From Myxococcales bacterium (GTDB lineage Bacteria; Myxococcota_A; Polyangia; Polyangiales; Houyiibacteriaceae), in assembly GCA_020354595.1 (NCBI GenBank), contig CP070650.1, positions 1,272,025-1,277,997 on the forward strand: a stretch of DNA of 5,973 bases, given 5' to 3'. This document shows positions 1 through 4,923 of the stretch, in pieces. A program made the translations under genes and the position numbers. Under the pieces are notes generated by a model. The model saw only the letters and a list, made by a program, of their open reading frames with translations. It made no database searches and had not been told where the DNA came from. The stretch's first letter is position 1. Every line of letters begins with the position of its first letter.

Positions 1-2
1 AA

Positions 3-74
3 ATCATGTCCACGTGCCCCTTCACCAACGCCATGTTCGAACGCGATCCGGAGAGCCGCGACGTCCTCGCCTGA
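3..74 (+). CDS. Possible 3' end of an unidentified small gene (partial)
   Basis: An open frame enters from the left edge and stops at TGA 72-74. It reads I-MSTCPFTNAMFERDPESR-DVLA. An ATG lies at 6-8, but nothing upstream is visible, so this could be an internal Met or the true start. After the TGA the same frame continues sensibly (LERYCAADRFFGSDRG) to TAA at 123-125. The combined pattern, CPF-x-N near the start and then an ERYC-x-x-D block, loosely recalls small bacterial proteins with a CxFFNDK...KKRYC pattern. This is a resemblance from memory, not an identification. If it is right, the TGA would be a nonsense mutation or a miscall. Otherwise this is simply the C-terminus of an unknown protein. 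Confidence 0.35.
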   Translation: MMSTCPFTNAMFERDPESRDVLA

Positions 75-93
75 CTCGAGCGCTACTGCGCTG

Positions 94-114
94 CTGACCG
101 GTTTTTCGGGTCAG
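94..114 (+). terminator. Weak hairpin, possible terminator of the left-edge gene
   Basis: CTGACC at 94-99 pairs perfectly with GGTCAG at 109-114 around a 9-base loop containing five T. There is no T-tract after the stem, so it is a poor intrinsic terminator. Its position 20 bases after a stop codon and before the next gene is the main support. It would lie inside coding sequence if the left-edge frame is read through its TGA. Confidence 0.25.
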
Positions 115-174
115 ACCGAGGCTAAGACACGTGGAAGACTCAACCCCAGAGATGGCGTGTGCGCAACTGTAGGC

Positions 175-204
175 TTTCAACGCACGCGAGATAGCCGATA
201 CGAT
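175..204 (+). promoter_or_regulatory. Weak sigma70-like promoter candidate for the lipoprotein gene
   Basis: A TTTCAA hexamer at 175-180 and a TACGAT hexamer at 199-204 are separated by 18 bases. They match the -35 and -10 consensus only partly. A start near 211 would give a leader of about 40 bases before the ATG at 253. It is the best candidate seen in the 178-base stretch 75-252, which otherwise holds only the hairpin at 94-114. Confidence 0.2.
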
Positions 205-252
205 TCCACCAACAGGGTCGCGGGGGAACGCAGCCTGTTTATGGGGGAGACG

Positions 253-1641
253 ATGAATCGGATGGTTGGTGCGGCAGCCTTTGCGCTGCTGGTGGGTGCA
301 GGCTGCTCGGACAGTAGCAGCGATGCTTGTGACCCGATCGCCCAGACTGGGTGTGAGCAAGGTCAGGTATGTGAGGAAGTGGTCGACGGAGGGACAGCGT
401 GCTTCGCGCCCGTCGTTCTGCGGGGCAATGTCTTCGACCAGGCCGACGACAGCGGTATCGAAGGGGCTACGGTCGTCGCATTGGACGCCAATCGCGCGCC
501 TGCCAGCACGGTCGCGGTAACGAATGCCAGCGGCGACTACGAGATTCAGGTCGCACGGCAGCGCGACACGGACGGCAATCCCCAGGGGGGCGATGTGACC
601 CTGCGCGCAGACGCTGCCGGGTACCAAACCTTCCCTGGCGGCATTCGGCAAGCGCTCCCCATCGACGTATCGAGTCCGGTCGAAGAAGATGGCGTGCTGG
701 TGGTCGAGACGCCGACAACCAGCGTGGGCCTAATTGCGCTCCCATCGGGTGCCGGGACGAACGAGATATTCGGCGACGTCGAGGTGCCGAGTGACAGCAC
801 CGGCGTGCTCGTCGTAGCCGAGACCGCCGGCGAAACTCCGGAAGGCTTTACCGCTATCGCCGACCGTGACGGCGTGTACCGAATCTTCAATCTACCGGAC
901 GGTGACTTCTCGGTGCTCGGCTACGCGCAAGGCGTGAACTATAACGCCGAGTCAGCCTCCGTCAGCGGCGGCGAAGAGACGCAGGTCGATCTCACCCTCA
1001 GCTCGGATGCACCCGGGACCGTGACCGGCAGTGTCCAGATCGTGAACCCGGGTGCTGGCCAGGGAACGTCCTACATCCTCGTCGTTGAATCGACCTTCAA
1101 CGAAGCCCTCGCGCGCGGTGAAACGCCTCCGGGTCTGCGGGCACCGGAGGGAACCGACCTCGTGGATAGCGGCACATGGACCATCGAAGGTGTGCCGGCC
1201 GGCAGCTACAAGGTTCTCGGGGCGTTCGAGAACGATCAACTCGTGCGAGACCCCGACTTTGGCCAAGGCAACACCGAGATCGTTCGCGTCGACGTGGTAG
1301 CGGGTCAATCGGTTGAAGCGCCGAGCTTCAAGATCACCGGCTCGCTCGATGTGATCTCACCCGGCGCCGAAGGTGCCGAAGAGGTGGACGGCAATCCCGT
1401 CTTCTCCTGGGTCGACGATAGCGGCGAGGACGAGTACCAGATCCAGGTGTTCGACACCTTCGGCGAGCTCATCTGGGACTCCATCGTCCCAGGCTCGAGC
1501 GGAAGCGATCCGGAGGTCCCTTACGCGGGGCCAACCTTGGAGTCGGGTATGTTCTACCAGTTCCGGGTCACATCATTCGATGTCAACGACCGTCCTCTTT
1601 CGCGCACCGAAGACCTCAAGGGCGTCTTCTTCCTGCAATAG
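253..1641 (+). CDS. Surface lipoprotein with repeated carboxypeptidase-regulatory-like beta domains
   Basis: The 462-aa product is predicted to be an exported lipoprotein with no enzyme motif. A hydrophobic N-terminus (residues 3-17) runs into the lipobox-like LVGAGC, with Cys18 as the acylation site; Gly at -3 is not ideal. A Ser/Asp linker follows, then a small Cys cluster (Cys26, 34, 40, 50) that could form two disulfides. Residues about 53-155 form a carboxypeptidase-regulatory-like domain (G-x-V-x-D, IEGATVVALD, NASGDYEIQV). Residues 170-250 and 256-360 look like two further related sandwich repeats, each with a GVYRIFNLPDGDFSVLGYA- or GTWTIEGVPAGSYKVLGAF-type core. Residues 365-462 resemble a fibronectin-III-like ending (FSWVDDSGEDEYQIQVFD, YQFRVTSFD). 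ATG 253 is chosen because GGGGGAGA lies 2 bases upstream and the signal peptide starts there; ATG 241 and the frame open from 157 add only unlikely residues. It is transcribed alone and ends opposite a convergent gene. It may be a structural or binding protein at the cell surface; the partner is unknown. Confidence 0.88.
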   Translation: MNRMVGAAAFALLVGAGCSDSSSDACDPIAQTGCEQGQVCEEVVDGGTACFAPVVLRGNVFDQADDSGIEGATVVALDANRAPASTVAVTNASGDYEIQVARQRDTDGNPQGGDVTLRADAAGYQTFPGGIRQALPIDVSSPVEEDGVLVVETPTTSVGLIALPSGAGTNEIFGDVEVPSDSTGVLVVAETAGETPEGFTAIADRDGVYRIFNLPDGDFSVLGYAQGVNYNAESASVSGGEETQVDLTLSSDAPGTVTGSVQIVNPGAGQGTSYILVVESTFNEALARGETPPGLRAPEGTDLVDSGTWTIEGVPAGSYKVLGAFENDQLVRDPDFGQGNTEIVRVDVVAGQSVEAPSFKITGSLDVISPGAEGAEEVDGNPVFSWVDDSGEDEYQIQVFDTFGELIWDSIVPGSSGSDPEVPYAGPTLESGMFYQFRVTSFDVNDRPLSRTEDLKGVFFLQ

Positions 1642-1659
1642 TCAGATGCGATGATCGCC

Positions 1660-1693
1660 GCTTCCGCCCGCCGCCGTTGCAGCGGGCGGAAGC
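1660..1693. terminator. Strong hairpin between convergent genes, probable bidirectional terminator
   Basis: GCTTCCGCCCGC at 1660-1671 and GCGGGCGGAAGC at 1682-1693 form a perfect 12-bp stem with a 10-base loop. It sits 18 bases after the lipoprotein stop and 8 bases beyond the stop of the osmC-like gene on the other strand, so it could serve both. Neither side has a T-run, so it departs from the canonical intrinsic form and may need Rho or act mainly as an RNA 3' barrier. Confidence 0.65.
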
Positions 1694-1701
1694 TCCGCCG
1701 A

Positions 1702-2277
1702 CTATGCCCTTTCGACTCTGGACTCCACGGTGTTGGCGTATTCCACCATTCCGTGCACTGGCGAGTAGTGAACAAGCTTCTCGATCGTCTGCAGCTGCTC
1801 GTCGGTGATGTCGCCCCTGACCTTCACCTCGGTGGTGATCTTCGGTATGCAGGACGTGTGCGACTCGGGTCCCTTGACCTCGAACAACACGCTTGGGTCG
1901 ACGTCCGCGTGCACGGTGATCTCCAAGCCTTCGAGATTGATCCCGTGCCTCGGCGCATTGAGCGCAATGCTGTTCACGAGGCATGCCGCCACCGCGCCGA
2001 GCGCCATCTCGACCGGCTCCGCGCGGTCCGTTGGGCCGACGAATCCAATCGCCTCTTCGACCTCTTTCCACGCTCCATAGGGGATCGTGTAGTGCCGAGT
2101 CTTGCGCTCGATGTGCTGATCGCCGAGCTCGTACGGCCCGATGTGCACCGTGCTCCGCCCGGAGTGTCCCTCCCAGACGCCTTGCGCGCCGAGTCCGAGA
2201 ATCACTGGATTCTCTTCGAGTGATGTCCGAAAGGCCTCGAGCTTCTCGAGATCCATTCCTTTTACGACTGTGGTCAT
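1702..2277 (-). CDS. OsmC/Ohr-superfamily protein
   Basis: The 191-aa product belongs to the OsmC superfamily, whose better-known members (OsmC, Ohr) reduce organic hydroperoxides using paired cysteines. The central helix motif is clear: PVEMALGAVAACLVNSIAL, with the peroxidatic-type Cys at residue 99. The C-terminal part has the usual ITVHADVD, VKVRGDITDEQLQTIEKL and a final HYSPVHGMVEYANTV segment. Where OsmC and Ohr carry the second cysteine (CPV), this protein has Ser172 (SPV), as in many OsmC-like proteins of unproven activity. Cys143 is the only other Cys and is outside the usual site. The start at 2277 is fixed by AAGGGAGG at 2283-2290, which overlaps the stop of the upstream hydrolase gene (2289-2291); the genes are 11 bases apart and likely co-translated. 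An upstream in-frame extension to 2487 lies wholly inside the hydrolase gene and is rejected. No signal peptide is seen, so it is cytoplasmic. Family is firm; a peroxidase role is uncertain. Confidence 0.92.
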   Translation of the reverse strand: MTTVVKGMDLEKLEAFRTSLEENPVILGLGAQGVWEGHSGRSTVHIGPYELGDQHIERKTRHYTIPYGAWKEVEEAIGFVGPTDRAEPVEMALGAVAACLVNSIALNAPRHGINLEGLEITVHADVDPSVLFEVKGPESHTSCIPKITTEVKVRGDITDEQLQTIEKLVHYSPVHGMVEYANTVESRVERA

Positions 2278-2288
2278 CGTTGCCTCCC

Positions 2289-3038
2289 TTACTTGCTGGC
2301 TAGTGCTTTTTGCATTGCGGCCTTGGCTTCGGCGGTCGTCCAAACCGCGCTTGCCAAAAACCTGAAGTTGGTGAGCGCGGCGGCATAGCCGTCGCCCTCG
2401 GGCACGATCGCCGCCGCGGTCGCATCCTTCACGACCGCGACCTCGAAGCCCTGTTCGAGCAGCTCCCGAAGGTGTGACTCCACGCAAAGGTTCGCCGACA
2501 TGCCGGCCAAAACGACCCGCTGAATGCCGCGCTTCCTAAGCTGCAGCGCCAAGTCGTTGCTCTCCGGCCCGTAGACCTTGTGCGGGTTCACCACCACGGT
2601 CTTGCCGTCGTTGATGTACTTCTTGTAGCGAGTGAGCCAATCCGCGCCGGAGTTGTTGAACCCCTTGAGGTTGAGCGCCCCCGTGCGATCAAACATGTTG
2701 ATCCCGTGCATCATCGTCTCGACCGCACCACCAAACTCCCAACCGTGGTCCGTTGGGTAGTAGTAGTGAGGTGAAATGAACACGGGAATCCCGTGCGCCT
2801 TCGCCGTCTTGAACAGCGTGTCGATGTTCTGCACGGTGTTGTTCGCGGTCACGCTCTCGCCCACGACACCCCACGTGACTCCTTTGGGGCTCAAGAAGTC
2901 GTTCTGAGGGTCGGTGATGACGAGCGCGGTTTTCGAATCGACTTGCATACCCGGGTCCGGCAAGCCGGCCAGTGCAGTCGATGCGAGCGCGAGGAACACG
3001 AATGGTGTCGCTGAGGACAGGACTCTCTTGCTATTCAT
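2289..3038 (-). CDS. Secreted isochorismatase-family cysteine hydrolase
   Basis: The 249-aa product has a clear Sec signal peptide (MNSKR, hydrophobic 8-23, likely cut after ALA at residue 24) and then a complete isochorismatase/nicotinamidase-like alpha/beta hydrolase. The catalytic triad of the family is visible: Asp43 in ALVITDPQNDF, Lys154 in VVVNPHKVYG, and nucleophile Cys185 in LAGMSANLCVESHLRELL. The trailing GFEVAVVKDATAAA strand is typical. Relatives hydrolyse isochorismate vinyl ether bonds or amide bonds (nicotinamide, biuret, ureido compounds); the substrate here cannot be told. Most relatives are cytoplasmic, so a periplasmic form is unusual. The start at 3038 has AAGGGAGT at 3044-3051; the open frame extends to 3248 but runs into the upstream gene and lacks the signal at its N-terminus. 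The gene lies 94 bases after the TTC38-like gene and 11 bases before the OsmC gene, so the last two at least form an operon. Confidence 0.93.
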   Translation of the reverse strand: MNSKRVLSSATPFVFLALASTALAGLPDPGMQVDSKTALVITDPQNDFLSPKGVTWGVVGESVTANNTVQNIDTLFKTAKAHGIPVFISPHYYYPTDHGWEFGGAVETMMHGINMFDRTGALNLKGFNNSGADWLTRYKKYINDGKTVVVNPHKVYGPESNDLALQLRKRGIQRVVLAGMSANLCVESHLRELLEQGFEVAVVKDATAAAIVPEGDGYAAALTNFRFLASAVWTTAEAKAAMQKALASK

Positions 3039-3064
3039 GGGTGACTCCCTTCCGAAGCTGCGAT

Positions 3065-3122
3065 CCCTCTCCCTCGGTGTGTTCCGCATACGCACGACGC
3101 GCCGAAACGTAACGAGAGAGGG
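3065..3122 (-). repeat. Imperfect inverted repeat upstream of the isochorismatase-like gene
   Basis: CCCTCTCCCTCG at 3065-3076 and CGAGAGAGGG at 3113-3122 are complementary with a two-base bulge and a 36-base loop. The element fills most of the 94-base gap between the TTC38-like stop (3133) and the hydrolase start (3038). It could be an RNA stem that attenuates or insulates the downstream genes, or a protein site. No T-run follows and no convincing promoter was seen in the gap. Confidence 0.35.
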
Positions 3123-3132
3123 CATCACCGCT

Positions 3133-3864
3133 TCACGCTGCACGCCGACCGGCGAAGACCGAAGTGCCTTCCGCCCGCCAACGCGCCTCCAGTGAAACGA
3201 GCCCGAAGAGCTCGTTTTGGGCGCGACTCCCACCGAGTCGCGAAACATGTGGTGCGGCCGAAGCCAGCGTCACCGCCGCTTGCGCGTAGTCCTGTGCGGT
3301 GAACGCCTCGAGACCTTCCGCCATTCGGGTCAGGACGTGATCGCAAAGTGAGGATGCATCACACCCTCGGCTGCTCCGCCAAGACGCGATCGAAAGCCCA
3401 TCGCCTGCACCCGCAAACGCAAGCAGGTGATGCAGCTCCACGTACGGAGAGCTCGGTTCCCGCACTCCCTCCACTGCGGCGTCGCGAACGGCCCCCCATG
3501 GAAGCTCGACTCGCCCGGTCCCCGTGAGGGAGAGCCTCCACAGGAGAGAAGGTCCATCGGTATGGGCATCGCCTGCCGAAACGGCGGGCAGAATCTCGCA
3601 GATACACCGCCGGTGCGCCGACGCCCACCGCCCGGTCGCGAGCTCGAACACCGCCATGTGCCACTGCAGGTGCACCCAATCGCTCCCGGCGCCTTCGTGC
3701 ACGGCGAGCCACGCCCCAAGCCAGCGATGCCCCTCTTCAGGGCGGCCGGTGTCCAACAGCCGGTGCGCCACCACGTGCGCAAACCCCTCCGCGCCTTCGC
3801 AGAAGAGCGGAGCACCACTGACATCCCGATCCACGGCCCTTTGCGGTATCTGCGTCGTTTCCAT
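3133..3864 (-). CDS. Short TTC38-like tetratricopeptide protein
   Basis: The 243-aa product resembles the C-terminal half of TTC38-family proteins (helical TPR-like proteins, usually around 430-470 aa, of unknown biochemical role). Matching blocks, from memory of the family, are the helix pair GFAHVVAHRLLDTGRPEEG (27-45), the HLQWHMAVFELATGRW signature (65-80), DGPSLLWRLSLTG (103-115), an ELHHLLAFAGAGD block (143-155) and the terminal RLGGSRAQNELF (209-220). The first half of the family is missing, and the first 20 residues look like a natural N-terminus, not a break. The start at 3864 is set by AAAGGAGA at 3869-3876; a GTG at 3888 in the same frame has no better signal. No signal peptide or membrane segment is seen, so it is probably cytoplasmic. 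It is first in the minus-strand cluster and divergent from the AraC-type gene, 140 bases away, so it is a likely target of that regulator. A scaffold or binding role is an inference. Confidence 0.85.
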   Translation of the reverse strand: METTQIPQRAVDRDVSGAPLFCEGAEGFAHVVAHRLLDTGRPEEGHRWLGAWLAVHEGAGSDWVHLQWHMAVFELATGRWASAHRRCICEILPAVSAGDAHTDGPSLLWRLSLTGTGRVELPWGAVRDAAVEGVREPSSPYVELHHLLAFAGAGDGLSIASWRSSRGCDASSLCDHVLTRMAEGLEAFTAQDYAQAAVTLASAAPHVSRLGGSRAQNELFGLVSLEARWRAEGTSVFAGRRAA

Positions 3865-3931
3865 GGGGTCTCCTTTCGCTCCGAACACAGGAACAGGCTG
3901 GCAAAAGTGAGGTGCGAAAGGGTCCCGATGG
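3861..3931. promoter_or_regulatory. Imperfect inverted repeat in the divergent control region
   Basis: The arms are 3861-3882 and 3911-3931. The reverse complement of the left arm (GGAGCGAAAGGAGACCCC plus ATGG) aligns with the right arm (GGTGCGAAAGGGTCCCG plus ATGG) at about 18 of 22 positions with one gap. The arms are 28 bases apart. Each arm holds a purine-rich Shine-Dalgarno sequence followed by an ATG reading outward: the TTC38-like start on the minus strand and a leader ORF on the plus strand. It may be an operator pair for the regulator or simply mirrored translation signals. Confidence 0.35.
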
Positions 3932-4008
3932 CGTGCCGCATCGTCCCAAAAGAGGGGGGATCCTCGCCATTGACGGAAATAGACGGGGGCGAGACCATGA
4001 CGTCATGA
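3928..4008 (+). CDS. Possible 26-aa leader peptide overlapping the regulator start
   Basis: The frame starts at ATG 3928 with AAAGGG at 3917-3922, five bases upstream, and encodes MACRIVPKEGGSSPLTEIDG followed by GETMTS. Its TGA (4006-4008) overlaps the ATG of the AraC-type gene (4005-4007) as ATGA, an arrangement typical of translational coupling. The regulator itself has no good ribosome binding site near its ATG, which makes the coupling more plausible. There is no known family and no run of a single amino acid that would suggest classical attenuation. The frame is also open further upstream, where it is antisense to the TTC38-like gene, so chance is possible. Confidence 0.3.
   Translation: MACRIVPKEGGSSPLTEIDGGETMTS
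3996..4007. promoter_or_regulatory. 12-bp perfect palindrome on the regulator start codon
   Basis: CATGACGTCATG reads the same on both strands and its last three bases are the ATG of the AraC-type gene. Such a site could bind a dimer and block translation initiation or transcription. A perfect 12-mer palindrome is expected about once or twice by chance in a window this size, so the position is the only reason to list it. Confidence 0.2.
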
Positions 4009-4913
4009 TTCTCGAGCGCCTATTCGAGAACCTCGTTCTCGATGTCGACCCCTTCGCGACCTGTCAGCTCGCCGATGGATGGAGGCTGAGGCTTCCGTGC
4101 CGCGATTGGGTCACCTTCCACTACACGCTCGAGGGTGGTGGCGGCCTTCGCCTCGGCACCGGCGAAACCCTTCCCCTCGCAGCCAATGTCCTCGCGGTCA
4201 TGCCCCCGAACTTCAGTCACGCCATCCAGTGCGGGCCCGAGGTCGAACACGAAACCGGGGTGGAGGGTCAGGCGGTGGAGGGGCCCTTGTGCCAGTTCGT
4301 CGCCGGTCCGCTCGACAACGTGAGCCTCACGATCGCCTGCGGCCGCATTCAGGTGACCTACGGAGAAGGCCTCGGCCTTTTCGACCACCTGCAAAAGGCC
4401 ATCGTCATCGACTTCAACGACTCACCGCAGATGCGCACCACCTTCGAAGCCCTCGTCAACGAATACCAGGAATCCGGCGCCGCCAGCCACGCCATGATGA
4501 CCGCGCTCATGAATCAGTGCCTGATCCTCGTGCTGAGGCGTGTGAGCGAAGAGTCGCAAGGTTCGCTACCCTGGTTGGCCGCCCTCGAGGATCCGCAGCT
4601 CGCCGGCGTCATCGACGCCATGCTCGAGCACCCCGAACAACACCAAACCGTCGAATCACTCGCAGCCATTGCGCACATGAGCCGCTCGGCATTCGCGCGC
4701 CGCTTCACGGAATGCTTCAACCGAACTCCGATGGACTACCTCCGCGACGTCCGCCTCCGGCGCGCCGCCCAGCTTCTCGGCCGCGACGAACTGTCCGTGG
4801 AAGAAGTCGCGACCAAAGTCGGCTTCTCGAGCCGCAGCCATTTCTCGCGCACGTTCCACGAGCACTTCGGCGCCTCGCCGCTTGCGTTCCGCGAAGCTAG
4901 AGCGCCGCACTGA
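4005..4913 (+). CDS. AraC-family transcriptional regulator with RclR-like cupin sensor domain
   Basis: The 302-aa product has an N-terminal AraC-type cupin (about 1-115: CQLADGWRLRLP, FHYTLEGGGGLRLGTGE, LAVMPPNFSHAI) and a C-terminal double helix-turn-helix (about 214-298). The first HTH is TVESLAAIAHMSRSAFARRF and the second is SVEEVATKVGFSSRSHFSRT, ending in the usual FGASPLAFR. The layout matches E. coli RclR, the reactive-chlorine activator, including Cys20 near RclR Cys21, His72 near its metal-binding His, and Cys96 near its second sensor Cys region; this alignment is by eye from memory. ATG 4005 is chosen because the cupin starts there. The frame is open back to a GTG at 3912, but the extra 31 residues are basic and unlike the family. 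Spacing to a Shine-Dalgarno is poor (GGGGGCGAG about 11 bases away), and a leader ORF overlaps by ATGA. It most likely controls the divergent TTC38-like/isochorismatase/OsmC genes and possibly itself. Confidence 0.92.
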   Translation: MILERLFENLVLDVDPFATCQLADGWRLRLPCRDWVTFHYTLEGGGGLRLGTGETLPLAANVLAVMPPNFSHAIQCGPEVEHETGVEGQAVEGPLCQFVAGPLDNVSLTIACGRIQVTYGEGLGLFDHLQKAIVIDFNDSPQMRTTFEALVNEYQESGAASHAMMTALMNQCLILVLRRVSEESQGSLPWLAALEDPQLAGVIDAMLEHPEQHQTVESLAAIAHMSRSAFARRFTECFNRTPMDYLRDVRLRRAAQLLGRDELSVEEVATKVGFSSRSHFSRTFHEHFGASPLAFREARAPH

Positions 4914-4923
4914 AGCGAGGGAC

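Noticed and set aside
22..651. Long minus-strand open frame opposite the lipoprotein gene
   Set aside because: Antisense frame in GC-rich coding DNA; no domain pattern and no ribosome site, while the plus-strand frame has a signal peptide and domain repeats.
1651..2223. Plus-strand open frame opposite the OsmC-like gene
   Set aside because: Shadow of a well-recognised gene on the other strand; its translation has no recognisable motif.
2278..2487. N-terminal extension of the OsmC-like protein by 70 residues
   Set aside because: It lies entirely within the isochorismatase-like gene, is arginine- and glycine-rich low-complexity translation, and the start at 2277 has a strong ribosome site.
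3039..3248. N-terminal extension of the isochorismatase-like protein
   Set aside because: It overlaps the TTC38-like gene and would bury the signal peptide; ATG 3038 has a good ribosome site.
3970..3998. TTGACG at 3970-3975 as a -35 box for the AraC-type gene
   Set aside because: The -35 match is good, but no acceptable -10 hexamer lies 16-18 bases downstream, and it would give an almost leaderless transcript.
3427..4008. Plus-strand open frame opposite the TTC38-like gene
   Set aside because: Antisense to a recognised family for most of its length. Only its last 27 codons, with their own ribosome site, are kept as a possible leader ORF.
4079..4900. Alternative-frame 273-codon frame within the AraC-type gene
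   Set aside because: Arg/Pro-rich translation typical of an out-of-frame reading of GC-rich DNA; the cupin and HTH frame is clear.
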